This document shows, one piece after another, positions 21,601-33,293 of a stretch of 64,000 nt of DNA; the first letter of the stretch is position 1, and each line of letters begins with the position of its first letter. Origin of the DNA: Talinum fruticosum. Taxonomy: Eukaryota; Streptophyta; Magnoliopsida; Caryophyllales; Talinaceae. Position numbers and translations under genes: made by a program. The stretch is taken from contig JAITYX010000047.1 of assembly GCA_021018815.1 (NCBI GenBank), positions 3,295,001-3,359,000 on the forward strand, read 5' to 3'. The notes under the pieces were generated by a model that worked only from the letters and a program-made list of their open reading frames with translations, was not told where the DNA came from and did not search any database.

Positions 21601-24600
21601 TTCTGTTTCCTAGCTTTTGATGCTCACCCACCCATACATGAAATTATTGACGCTGTTTTTCGAGAGACCCACCAAGAAATTGTTTTGGTTGAATAAAAGG
21701 GTTCTTGTGGAGATACCACTCTATGCCGTTAGGGATGATTGGACTACAAATCTTGCACTTTCGGGGCCTTGTGGAATTTTTTTAATCATGGTCTGATGCT
21801 GTATCTTTTGTTGATAGCCTTTACCATGGTATAATTAGTAGGTTGTTTTTGGCTTAGTCTTAAAAAGTGCGCATAGATGCACAAAAGCCCACCCCCTTGC
21901 ACTGTGCAAGGGGTCAAGCCCAGCCCCTCCAAAAAGCCCTCTGAGGCTCAGCCAGGGCCAGTTGCGCCTCACTTGCCTCACTTGCCTCACTGGGCTTTTT
22001 TTATTTTTTGTTACTTCTCTCTCACTCTTTCTCTCTCCTTTTTGTTTCCCCCTCTTTCTCTTATCTCTATCTTTGTTAGACTGTGAGCAAATGGGTAGGT
22101 TGCCCCTTTTTTTCAATTTGTTCTATTTTTTTCTTTTTCTGCTTGCTTTTTGGTGAATCATAGCAAATTCATTGTGTTATCACAATTTAAGACTCTTTGT
22201 GGTGTTTTTCGTATTTACAATGATATCTAATCACTAATTTGATATCATCTGCTAGTATATTCGACCAAAAATGTTGCTTGGTAATGATTTTCAAGCATTT
22301 TTAAGTAAGTGCGTTCCGTTCCTAAAAGCCCGCTCCTTTGCCTCGAAGCCCGTGCCCCGGCCCAGGACCCTTTGCGCTTTTGTGTGCCTTGAGCTTTTTA
22401 AGCTTCAGTCTGGATCCTTATATGTATTCCTATAATGTAATACATGACATATATCCCTGTCACAGAAATATATCCCTTTAAGCAAGCTTACTGAGGTAAA
22501 CTAGGGGACCCTGCACATGATATGGTGAGATTGAGATGGATTTGAATACTAAAGAGGGACTTCATGGTTAGATATCATTAATTGAAGCCCCTACTGTTGA
22601 ATTATTCATCTTTGTCAAAGTGGGTTTCCCTTGCAAGCTCATTTGGAAGTCTTTTGCCCCTTTAAAGGTTTCTTCTTGGTGAGTAGGTGCTTTCGGTGCA
22701 AATGGGACCTAGAATCAACGGATCACTTGTTGCTTCATTCTCAGTTTGCAAGGTCACTTTGAGAGCATGCTTTCAGTTGCTTAAGCTTTTGTCCTGCTCC
22801 TAATTCCGTAAGGAACCATCTTCTAGCTTGTGAGGGGTTCTTTGATAGGAAAGTGAAGAAGAAGGCCACAGTTTTACCTCACGTGGTTTTTTGGGAAATT
22901 TGTAGAGAGAAACTGGAGAGTATTTTAGGTGTTGAAACTCCTCTTTCAGCGCTTAAAGCACAATTTCATTGACACTATTTTTTGGATAATGTGAACTTTT
23001 ACTCTTCTTCATTTGTTGCGGCTGACTGTGTGGACAGTTGTAGTTTGGATGTATATAGTCCTTTGTCGGATCCTTGATATGCATCTGATCATCTGATTGT
23101 TATATGTTAATATAGTACATTTTCCTTATTCCCAAAAGAAAAGTTATCCCTTTTCCTTTTGTCGCAAAAAAGGAAAAAAAAAATCAAATAATTGATTTCT
23201 GAGACTGGGAAATAATTGGAAATTTAGTGTTATTTTTTTCACTTAAATATGTAATATTGGTTTAAAATCTACTTGAATTTGAGTGTTAAAAATTCTTAAT
23301 ACTTGTAAGCTTATAATTTGGATGCTTTCATGCAAGGGTTCAAAATGTGGTGTCACTCACGGAGGTGGTAATGGGTGCAGTATTGTGAATCACTCTAATG
23401 AAGCAATTGGGTGTTGCATATCCAGTTATTAGATCGTTCTCTCAGCTAAATAATATGGCTTAATTTCCACTGGATCTTTTGGCATCTACCAGCATGGAAA
23501 GGACAAGTTATCTTCCCCTGCTTGTCGATGACTCGGTGCCAAGGAGTTGTGACATGTGATGATTGAGTTGAAGTTAGTGTTAAATTATTCTGATCTGAGG
23601 ACTATACAGACTTGAAGATATTTTCTTTGAAATGAAATCATATGTGGTAGGCAGTGTCTCTGGTTCGATTTATATTGATGTGGCTTTCAACTGGCTAAGG
23701 CTGGATGACTTATCCATTTGAATCTTGAAAAAAAGCGGGGTGGGGTGGGGGGATTTTGAAGCTGCTTGGATGTAAGGGCTTTATGTAGATGGCCTTTTAT
23801 TTTTTTCTTTTTCAAGTTTCAAGAAAGAGTCTCCTGCTCCCCAAACTGGGCATCTAGGGACGTATTTAGAATTGAGGCAATAGAGAACTGGTTAATGTCT
23901 GCCTTGATATGCAAAAATTCCAATTTTGAGATGTTTATACTCTTGTCTTTTTACTCTGGTTTTGCATGAAACAGAGTTTTTGATGTTTTGTTTGTCTGTT
24001 TCCTCCCATTTGGCTTGATGACACAACTACATACAGATCACATGACGTGATTTTGTGTTGATCTCCTTGGGTTTCCCCAATCTTTAAGATCTCTGCATTC
24101 ATATGCGAGCTATCTTATTCTTGTTTTGTTAGATTGAATTGTTGCTGTACCTATTAGAAATCTGTCAAGTTTCCTTGGAATTTTACCACATTTTTGAAAT
24201 ATTTACCTGGTGTACATGACTCAAGGTCTTATATCTTTTGTGGAAACTTCCCCACAAAAAAAAAAAAAAATGGTGGAAAGATTACACATAGGAGCAGACA
24301 TAAAAGTGTGTAGGATCAAAGGTAGCAAAAAATTTGAATGATCCATGGAATAAACTCGTTTTGGATCTTCTGAAAATGAGATTGGAAGTTGAATCATACC
24401 CTGCAAACCCTCTCTCCGAAACAAGAAAAAGGAAGTCATAACTTGATCCTAAAATCTCTCACCCTTACTATGGCAGGGATGCATTGACAGTGGGTCTACC
24501 ACCGGCATGGGTGGACATTGCAGAAGAAATAACTGCAAATATACAACGAGCGCGAATGAAGATGGCAGAGCTAATAAAGGCTCATTCAAAAGCCTTAATG

Positions 24601-27600
24601 CCATCCTTTGGAGATGGGAGGGACGATCAGCGTCAGATTGAAGTTCTTACCCAAGAGATTACTAATATACTCAGGAGATCAGAGAAGAGGTTGAAAGAGC
24701 TTTCAGCTCGCGGTCCTTCTGAGGATACTGGTGTTCGGAAAAATGTACAGGTGGGTCCTCTGGGTGCTGTAACTGTCTTAGGGGCATTAGGGAAACTTAT
24801 TGCGAGTTATCTCCTAGTCCTATATCTGGTGGTGTTACATAGTCATTTTCTGCCTACTGATTTGGGTCTGATGATGACTGGTGTTGGTCTTTTCAATGAA
24901 CCAACCAGTTCTGTGAAGGATGTATCTTGCAGTTTCGCATTCATAAAGAGAAGATTGGACCGGTTATTAGTTTTGCCTATAATGTTGTTCCATAATCAAA
25001 CATTGGATGAAATGATTTACTTTTTGAACATTTCTGTGACAGCGTTCCCTTGCTACAGATCTTCAAAACCTTTCAGTGGAACTCCGTAAGAAACAGTCAA
25101 CGTACTTAAAACGACTTCGGCAACAGAAGGAGGTAATTTGAACTCCTTTCTGTTTTCATTATTCTTGTTGCTGTGGTTTCTTGGGTAATTATTTGCTTCT
25201 TGACCTCTTACAGGGATCAGATAGTGTTGACTTGGAAATGAACTTGAATGGGAGCATGGCAAGAGCTGAAGCTGATGAATTCGATGATATGGTATGCTTG
25301 CCTGCTTTGTCAGATGACTCAGTTGTTTGTCTAGAACTTCAAAGTCGGGCTTGCTATGATTCTCTTACTATCTGCTTTTATCAGTGGTAGCTTGCTATGA
25401 TTTTCATACCGTCTGCTTTTGTCAATCCTTGGATCTGAGCAAGTTTGGTTTAGCAGTTTAGGCTTCAGGGATAACCTTGTCTAAATTTAGTTGATTACTT
25501 GTTGGGCTTTTGGAATTGATATGAGATCTGAAGGACTCCCATTGTTGGCTTTGATAACTAATACTGTATGAGAGCAAACCACTTATGAACCTGCATTTTA
25601 AGCTTTAAACATGATGCTTACCCTGAATACAAAGGTTGAGTAACAATTTGGTATTGGTCTAAGTGAAATGGTTCAAGAAGGGGTGCACTATGGTGATTCC
25701 TTCACTCAAGAGAGGGAGGGTTTAAGGGCAAAGGGAGGGTGTTCGGGGAGAACCTTTAGGTTCTTATTAGTAACATTAATAGGTAGCAAAGTGGGCCTTG
25801 ACATGCAGTTCCCTAGGCACTTCTTTTAGTGTCTTGACCACTGGGCTAGTGGGTTGATTCATCCTGATCCAGATGCTGCTTGGGTCAAAGCCCAAATTGG
25901 CATTGGTTAACCTGATCTGGCTTGACCGAGCCCACAACAGAAAAGCGTTGCTTTGCTTATGGCCATGGCTGAAATGAGCCAATTGACCAGCTCTTCTGGC
26001 CCCGGTATTTGAGCCTGGTAGGGCACTCAAAGACTGTTCTTTTTCAAGCGGATTTATGACAAATCGGAGAAAAGAGGGGTATGAATACTCTTTCTTACTC
26101 TTATTCTTGACTGAAAACTCACAATGAGTAAGGAGAGTAAGTGCTCTTGTCAACCCCTGGTTCATCTTTGCTCATCTAACACTCTTAACACTTAAATCTC
26201 AAGAAAATAGTGACGTGATGTTTGGTTAACAGTATCAATCTCTCACTCAAATTGATTTTCTCAGTAACATGCACAATATCAAAAGCTTGAAAATTAGATC
26301 AGTTAAGGTTGCGGGATTGCGCGCGGAATTGGTGCTTAGTCAACTGTGTAACTTCGAAAGTCTCTTCTAAATGAATTGATCTTTTATCTCGACAAATTGA
26401 AACCAATTAGCGGGTCAAATTAAGTCTTAAAATGTTGCACATTATACGTGGGTATCTTTTCAGGTCATTTTTTTGACAAGTAGGCACATATCATTATCAT
26501 AAATCCATATTATTATACTGGAAAATAATCACTCTTTTTGGGCCGGGGGAGGAATTGGGGGTTAATATGCAGTACACTATTAGTCCATCTCGATTTAGAT
26601 CCAATTAAACCCGTTTTGTTTGGTCAATTGACTGCTTCTGTTCACCTCTACTGATTTGTTGTAAGCAATGAATCAAGTATTATGTGGAGTTTATGGGTTC
26701 TTTGTTCAATGCTTGTAACCTTGACTTGAAATCTCTGCTGTCTTACGTTTTCTCTTTCATGCCTACTAATCACACAAGTGTTAATTCTGTTTTGTTATTA
26801 AATTCCTCTATTATCTTAAGTATACACTTTTAAGTTTCCATCTTAGTCGTTCTTTCATGCTTCCTCTTCCCCCAATCCCCCCACCCGGGAAAAACCCAAC
26901 AAAAATAAAGGCGGATATTGGCAGGCCCTGGTTCCCTTCTCAGACCAGGAAGCAGTTGGGCAGTGCTGTGCTGAGCCAGAGTAGCACAGCTTGGCCTATC
27001 TTTTGTTCATTCAAGTGCAGTCATCTTATTTAGTGTGGATCTGGTAGATTTTGATCAGCAATTTCAGAGGGATGCTTGACTCTAGGGTTGCAACTTTTGA
27101 TATAAAAGTGACCGATGATTTTCTGATCTAATCTTTTCTGGTACAGGGCTTAAGCAATAATCAAATATCTGAGCTTAAGAAGAGTGAGCATTTGACTGCA
27201 GAAAGGGAGAGAGAGATCAAGCAGGTAATTTATCTTCCGTCACCGAAACATTGTATCACCTGCTGGACATTTCTAGTGGCAACTAGTTCTGTGCTGTTAT
27301 AAGAAAACACGTTGTTTTATGCTTTAGGTTGTGGAGTCGGTGAATGAACTTGCCCAGATCATGAAGGATCTCTCAGTGCTCGTTATTGATCAGGTTATTT
27401 TCACTTAATCCCAATTGTATACTCACAGGCTATGCTGGTGACATGGTGGCTGAAGTTGTCATTGCTTGCAGGGTACAATTGTTGATCGAATAGACCACAA
27501 CATTCAGAATGTTGCGACCTCAGTTGAAGAGGGCTTTAAACAACTGCAAAAGTACACTTTCCTCTCTCCCTCTCCCCCTCCCACCCATTTTACTCACTTT

Positions 27601-28245
27601 TTCACGTTTCTCACTTGATTTTCTTTGTCCCAATCCTCTCAATTACTACTTGTATTCATCTTTTGTATGTAATGCAAAGGCACACTTTATCATTGTATGT
27701 AGCAGTGGTGTTCAATGGATCCCTTCCACGTTTCTGCTTTAGAAGGCATCTATTTTACTATTGTTTCTGTTATGTAAACCAAACTTGACGGGATGAACCG
27801 AGCTAATACTTTGGAATCCCAACCAAGTTAGTATTGGGTGGGTGTGCTTTCCTGTTTTTGGGTTTTTTTGGGGGGTGGTGGTTGGGGGTTGGTTAGGAGT
27901 ATGTGGCCTTTTCCTTGATTGCAAAGAGAATGGTTCATTTGGTTCTAGATTCATAAAGCATTGCCAGTAAGCAACTCTAGAACAAAATAAGCAGAGGATG
28001 ATTTTAAGATGCATCTTGCTTTAGCTGCTCTAATTTAGAGCCAGGATAAAAAAATATCCGAAATTGACTCGTCTTGGACAGTGGATAATACTGTTTCTGA
28101 CACATCAGTCAAATTTTCTTCTCTTATTCTCATTCCAGGCAGAAAGATCACAGAGACAGGGGGTATGATAAGGTGTGCAACAATTCTCATCATCATGTGC
28201 TTCATTATGATAGTGCTTCTCGTACTCAAGGAGATACTGCTGTGA
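18643..28245 (+). CDS. SYP4: SYP4-type syntaxin (SYP41/42/43-like Qa-SNARE of the trans-Golgi network)
   Basis: Exons by GT-AG and family match: 18643-18830, 24477-24750, 25043-25132, 25214-25291, 27147-27224, 27328-27393, 27472-27551 and probably 28143-28245. The product is 318 residues, the normal size. It starts MATRNRTPVFRKHRDA and has LPPAWVDIAEEITANIQRAR at the start of the Habc helices. The SNARE motif runs from about 229 to 284, with the central glutamine in VIDQGTIVDRID, and a C-terminal anchor follows (CATILIIMCFIMIVLLVLKE). SYP4 proteins are Qa-SNAREs that drive fusion at the trans-Golgi network/early endosome and work with VPS45, SYP61 and VTI12. Introns 1 (5.6 kb) and 4 (1.9 kb) contain transposon debris. 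Introns 2 to 6 are phase 0. The last junction is odd: using the first AG (28138) shifts the frame and loses the anchor, while the CAG 4 nt further on (28142) restores it. The family sequence KAERSQRQGG would instead need one extra G at 27552 and one in the G run 28159-28163. Confidence 0.93.
20021..20098 (+). mobile_element. tRNA-derived SINE fragment in syntaxin intron 1
   Basis: A box-like AGTGGTAGAATGCTTGG (20035-20051) and B box-like GGTTAGATTCTCCC (20071-20084) are 35 bp apart and followed by a run of about 14 T, the layout of a plant SINE with pol III promoter and T tail. It cannot fold as a tRNA that I can see. Confidence 0.5.
21861..22400. mobile_element. Possible MITE in syntaxin intron 1
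   Basis: The left end TAAAAAGTGCGCATAGATGC with ACAAAAGCCC following resembles the reverse complement of the right end (TAAAAAGCTCAAGGCACACA, AAAGCGC). Both flanks carry GCCC-rich tracts. The match is imperfect and no target duplication is proven. Confidence 0.35.
22600..23145 (+). pseudogene. LINE (L1-type) 3' remnant in syntaxin intron 1
   Basis: Fragments in different frames read IWKSFAPLKVSSW (about 22648-22686), then CFRCKWDLESTDHLLLHS (about 22690-22745). This is the zf-RVT zinc-binding reverse transcriptase signature (iWk...P.K, C..C....ES.DHLLLHC) found at the end of ORF2 in plant L1 elements; the final Cys is Ser. Further weak similarity continues to about 22960. It is dead, with stops and frame changes. 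Confidence 0.65.
25781..25850 (-). mobile_element. SINE-like fragment in syntaxin intron 4
   Basis: In reverse complement it reads TAGCCCAGTGGTCAAGACAC (A-box region) and, about 30 nt on, GTCAAGGCCCACTT (weak B box). This order is typical of tRNA-derived plant SINEs. No tail was identified. Confidence 0.35.
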
Positions 28246-30340
28246 TAGCTAGACCTTTTACCGGAGTCCTTGCTCACTTGTCAACTCATATTTTGCCGGT
28301 TAATTAGTGCTCAAACTCGATGAGATCAAGATAACAGTTTGTCCAAAGATACTGTCCTTTTGAATGTGAATTTTGAGGCTTTTCATTGTATACAAGAGGA
28401 ATCGAAGATGCAGGTGCTGGTCATTGTTTCGTGATGCTGTGTTCTTGGGTTCTGAACGTTCCACTATTTTTGATGTACCTCAGAATCATTATAGCATCGA
28501 TATTTTTTTGTAAGAAAGTTCCCCCTTATTCTTGTACGATTTTCTGTCTTAGACAACGCGATTGTGGATGGGACATGTTTGAGGGTACATATGTACTGAG
28601 CGGTTGCTCATGGAATGTATGCAAGTGGATGCATTAGCTTTGTAATCACATCATTCATAGAGGATTCTGGGGTTTTCATCTCCTTTTTCTGCCTTTGGTT
28701 GGAAAGAAAGTTTACTAGTTAAACTAATCGATTTATTTTGGTTGGAAAGTTTACTTTGCAACTCTTAAGGATATATTAACCCACGTACACAACCTGTCAA
28801 ATTTTAAGAAAATGAAACTTTTATCAAAGCATCATCTAGTACTAATCCTTTTTTACATTTGTGAATTTCTTCATAAGTCAATCAAGCACAATCTCAAAGT
28901 TTTGGACCCAGTAGGGAGGAAGAAAACCAACCTTGTAGAAGAGACTTTGGATGCACCAAGTGTCCTTCAAAGCTTAAATTCTTTATTTAAGGTTAATGCA
29001 ACGGAGTCGACATAAAGACCTTCATCAATGATTGAACAATGGGCCTTTCATGACAAGGGTCCAATTTCAGGTGACCCTATTTCGGGTGCGAGTGCAGGTT
29101 ATTTCGGTCTTGGATCAGTTTACAATCTGTATATTCGATGATAAAGGGCATTTGATATCTGCTGAGGAAGTTTTGACTGAGAATAATTGAGAATCTTTCA
29201 ATTTTCAAACGGAATTAATCTTTCGAACGATCTGGTTAGGGTGTTGGATTATTTTCATGAGAGTGGAATTTATTTAACTATAAGAGATCTGGTTAGGGTG
29301 TTGGATTATTTTCATGAGAGTGGAATTTATTTAACTATAAGAGATATATATATGTTGAAAAGTCTGATGCATTCAGATGGTATAATCAGTAGTTTGATTA
29401 AATATATTATATTTAATTGGCAACTAATAGGCATTGACTTCGGTAAAAAAACTAGTTAAGTTATTTGGTGAATAAAAGAGCTTTTTAACAAAAACATAAA
29501 AAAAACTCTTTCGTAAAAAGTTATTTGGAATAACTTTTTGTAAGAGTTTTTATGAATATCTAAAATTACCATATTAATCCTTACGACTTCGACAAAATTA
29601 CACTTAATGCCTTTAAAAAAGAAAACCATGTTTAAATTATTTTTTTGATAATGTTTTTTTTAACTTATAAATAATTTTTATAAACTAGTCTATCATAATT
29701 TGGGAGGATAATTGAACTCGAACCCGTAGGTATCCACTCTCACCTCACTAATGAGATAGATTTGAGTTACTTTTAAATAAGTTGATATGGGTTTAGGAGT
29801 CATTGTTAATAACAATGGATGAGGTCTATGAATGTATGGGTGTCCCAGGACACTTGCAGCAAAAAAAAAAATTTATATTTAAAAATTTTAAAAATTTTAT
29901 AAAGTTATTAAAAGGGACACCATAAAAAATAATAATTTTTATAAAATTTAAGAATATTAAAAAAGAAACACTCTCAAAAATATTTGTTATCTCCGCCACT
30001 TGGTTAATAACTAGGTTGGGAAATGGTTAAAAGAGAAATGCCACATTGTCATCGCGAATCATAAAAAATAAATAGTTTTATCATATAAATTTTAAATATA
30101 TTGTTAAAAATGAAGTCAAGTTAATGGTAAATAAAATATTTTCGTAACCAAAGTTGGGTAGCAATATAAATGTACTTTCTATATGATATAATATTGAAAA
30201 GAAAAATAAATATGTAACATTAGAATTGCAATGTTTAAATAGATAGCGAAATTGAGATATGGACATAAATGAAATTTTGTTGAACAATTTTATTAGAGAC
30301 AACTAATTTTATCGAACATCACCCAAAACAACGCGTCCTA
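28246..30340. other. 3'UTR of the syntaxin gene and AT-rich intergenic sequence
   Basis: About 28246-28650 is likely the 3'UTR: mixed composition, no repeats, a T-rich end. Beyond that the sequence is AT-rich. The frame 28812-29015 (67 codons) matches nothing I know and I do not call it. A 57-bp tandem duplication lies at 29229-29342. The rest, including A-rich 29860-30300, shows nothing. Confidence 0.5.
29229..29342. repeat. Tandem duplication, 2 x 57 bp
   Basis: Two identical 57-bp units (29229-29285 and 29286-29342) beginning GATCTGGTTAGGGTGTTGGA. Identical copies imply a recent event or an assembly duplication. Confidence 0.92.
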
Positions 30341-30364
30341 AGTGTCGACATGTGATAATTCACC

Positions 30365-30365
<1 letters not shown>

Positions 30366-30396
<31 letters not shown>
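30366..30396. repeat. (CT)n microsatellite
   Basis: CT repeat directly before the first ATG of the LINE ORF1 remnant; it may belong to the LINE 5' leader. Confidence 0.9.
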
Positions 30397-30397
<1 letters not shown>

Positions 30398-30398
<1 letters not shown>

Positions 30399-32540
30399 GG
30401 AGTTATCTCAACAAGATGATATCGTTAGGAAAGCTACAATCAAAGATGGATGCATAGGATCGATAAGGAATGCATTGGCATACATTGAAATGGACGAAGC
30501 TTGTGAGGACCAGGAGCCCCTTACAGACAGGCCATTGCCTCCCTAAAATCCCGCAAGATCGTTCCGTGATGTTGTGTCGAGCACAAGCAGATGGTTTCCT
30601 CAAGGAAAAGGGCTTGAAGTTCCCTTCCCTGAAGAAAACATAGCCTCTAAATGGGACCCGGACACTCCGTTTAAGATAAAATTCTCCAAGAACCAACTCA
30701 ATCTCCTTAGAGCACTCGTGGGCCGGAACACTTATGGGCAAGGTACTTGGTACCCGGGTAAGGTATGATATAATGACACAGAAAATTCCTCTTTTGTGAA
30801 AACCCCAAGGTAAAGTAGAAACCATTGATATTGGAAAGGATATTTTTCTGTTCCGATTTGACAATGATTTTGATTTCGAGAAAGTCTTATGTGGAGGTCC
30901 TTGGTTTCTCTTTGGACATTACCTTATGATGGCCGGATGGAAGCCTACTTTTAGACCATCCATGAACCCCTTTACCTCTATGGTTGTCCGGCCGGGTTCC
31001 CGAAATTACCCGTTGAGTATTTCAATAAGCTTGCTTTATTTGATATCACCAAAATTCTAGGAACCCCCATCAAGGTCGACTACGCCACAAACACTATCTC
31101 TAGAGGGAGTTATGCGAAGGTCCAGTGTGGAGGTCTCCCTAACCAAACCTCTAGTTCCTAAAGTTTGGGTGGAAAATGCTTAGCAGAAAGTCCAAGTATG
31201 AAAACTTGCACCTTCTTTGCCTTAATTGTGGGATCATTGGGCGCCTTTCCCCTTCCCGTACCACCGCTCCCAGCCCCACCAACCCCTCCCAAAGTGGTCA
31301 CGTTGACAACCCCATTACAAACAAGAATTGTATAAGACAAAATGAGGTAGGACAAAATAAGGATAAGCATGTGGTTTCCCGGAAAACCATGATTATCGGA
31401 CACCTAACCCTAGCCTAATTATGCGAAAAACAAAGGACAATGATGATGGATAGACGGTAGTGATGTCCGGAAGAAAAATTACTAAGAAAGGCCCCGAGCC
31501 CAATATTAGCCCACAAACCACAACCCAAGCCCAGGAGAAGAAAAGGAATAGTGGAAGACGAGGAAACGAGAAATTTAGGAAATTCAATTTGAGTAAGAAA
31601 AAGAAATTCATCTCGGTAATCGCAATCACATTCACTCACGTAAGCCAAACAACAAAGGCAAGAAGAAGTTATTACCTACGGTAATAACACCTACAAAGCC
31701 ATTAATTGGGAAGAATTTTGAGAACAAATCTCATAAGTAGATTTGCTCGATCAAGACTCCTACCCCTGCCGCCACTACTTTAGGTAAGGGTGGAAGCGAT
31801 AGAGGCATGGATGTGGGATTTAATGACCCATGTCCGAGTTCCTAGCTACCTTCCTCGGCGTTTATTCATCCGCCATTAATTCCCCTACCTTCCAAAGCTC
31901 ACCACCATGCAAAAACACTTCTTCCTTTGTCGGTTGACCGACAACCCGGCTCCTGGCCAGGAAACTCATCCACAACACTTGGAATCAACGCCGACCCAAC
32001 CATGCCCGAGGATGCTTCCAACTCCAACCTATTGAGCCAACCATCGCAGATAGCTCCCGAACTTGTCTAACTAAATCTCTTTCCAGCCTTTGCGACCCGG
32101 ACTCAGCGGATCCTCTCCCTCACTCACCATTCTCGCAACGACAGAAGGGCTTTCTCCAGCGAAAGCATCAATCTAGGAATGCATGCGGAAACAACACTTG
32201 ACCCAACAAAAGTGGACCAAGTTCTTGGCAAAACCACCGATATTTCTTCCACCTCCAACCTCCATCATGGACCGACGGATCGGGGATGTTAGCAAGGATG
32301 TCGGAATGGAACCAACCGATGTTGGCTTTCATTCCTAAGGAAAATTTTGGCGAAACAAAACTCAACATTGAGTACCGGTTCGGCCGTACCTTCGTCCCAA
32401 ACCCGCAAATGTTTGTAAAGCCGGTTCCCGTGACTCTGCCCACCTCCTCAACTCCCAAGATCCACCCCGGGAGTCGATCCTAGAGAGACCGAACCTAGCC
32501 ACTTACCGGAGGAGGAACAAAACCCATTCCCACCATCTCT
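30398..32540 (+). pseudogene. LINE (L1-type) ORF1 remnant with DUF4283 and zinc knuckle
   Basis: From ATG 30398 the frame reads MELSQQDDIVRKATIKDG and stops at 30544. Later pieces in other frames read FLFRFDNDFDFEKVLCGGPW and FGHYLMMAGWKPTFRPSMNP (about 30845-30975), the DUF4283 signature (F.F.....L..GPW.F.....L..W.P.F.P). Near 31200 HLLCLNCGIIG is a broken CCHC zinc knuckle, followed by a basic Ser/Gln-rich tail (SGRKITKKGPEP near 31463). In plant L1 elements this protein coats the RNA. Multiple stops and frameshifts disable it. It is followed in order by an endonuclease remnant, so it is the 5' half of one LINE copy. Confidence 0.8.
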
Positions 32541-32557
32541 CAAATCAAATGATGACC

Positions 32558-33293
32558 TCCATAGTCAATCTAAGATCATTGTATGGAACATCCGTCGTAG
32601 TTTTGTTGAGAATGCTTTTGTGTTTATTATGGATTTGATTTTCAAACTCAACGCAGCAGTTCTTGTTCTTCTTGAAACTTAGACTTCCAACGAGTATTTT
32701 GACAAAATTTGCATGAAGTTCAGTTTTGAACATTATAAATATGTCCAGACCTTCAAACCGTAAAGGCGGCATATGCCTTTTCCGGAAGGCCCTCGTTGTT
32801 GTCATCGATTTTATCTCTACCCATCCCGAGTTACTTTCACAGTCTCATCAAGCTTCACCCTAACGACCTGATACCCTTCGAAGGCTATTCATGCCTCAAG
32901 CTCTTCTAACGCCGGAGATTCTTTCCGGCAGGACCTTTCTATCGATCCTCCCCAAGCCAACAACCTTGGATGACTTTGGGAGATTTCAACACCGTTACAT
33001 CCCCTATCGAGAAACTTGGAGGTAAGAGTTTTAACCCTTCCAAAGCCATTCATTTCATTAACTAGCGTAACGCTCGTTGTGTTACTCGACATAGGATTTG
33101 TGGCCCGGGTTTCACTCGGACTAACTACATGAAGGTTACGACAGTAATCCAAGAGAGATGGACAGGGCGTTACTCAACACAGACTTGGCTGCAGATCTAC
33201 CCGGATACAAAGGTAACTAATCTCCCTAGGGTTTTCTATGATCATTGTCCTATCTTGGATAAAACTAACCTTAAACGAAAGTTTTACAAACCT
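32558..33293 (+). pseudogene. LINE ORF2 remnant: APE-type endonuclease domain
   Basis: The start reads KIIVWNIRRSF..., matching the (I)L.WN.RG opening of plant L1 endonucleases, then LNAAVLVLLET followed by a stop. Later pieces read W.TLGDFNTVTSPIEKLGG-like residues near 32970-33020 and QIYPDTKVTNLPRVFYDHCP near 33193-33250, the domain end with its catalytic D-H pair (family S/YDH.P). Stops and frameshifts are frequent. The sequence breaks at 33293, where a solo LTR is inserted; similarity beyond it is too weak to claim. Confidence 0.75.

Noticed and set aside
24751..25089. Read-through of syntaxin exon 2 into the intron as one 201-codon protein
   Set aside because: The GT donor at 24751 and the family sequence show that exon 2 ends at 24750 and exon 3 starts at 25043; the open intron is chance.
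25776..26165. 129-codon frame on the minus strand in syntaxin intron 4
   Set aside because: No domain. It overlaps a SINE-like segment and lies within an intron.
28812..29015. Possible small gene downstream of the syntaxin gene
   Set aside because: 67 codons without any known pattern, promoter or splice support.
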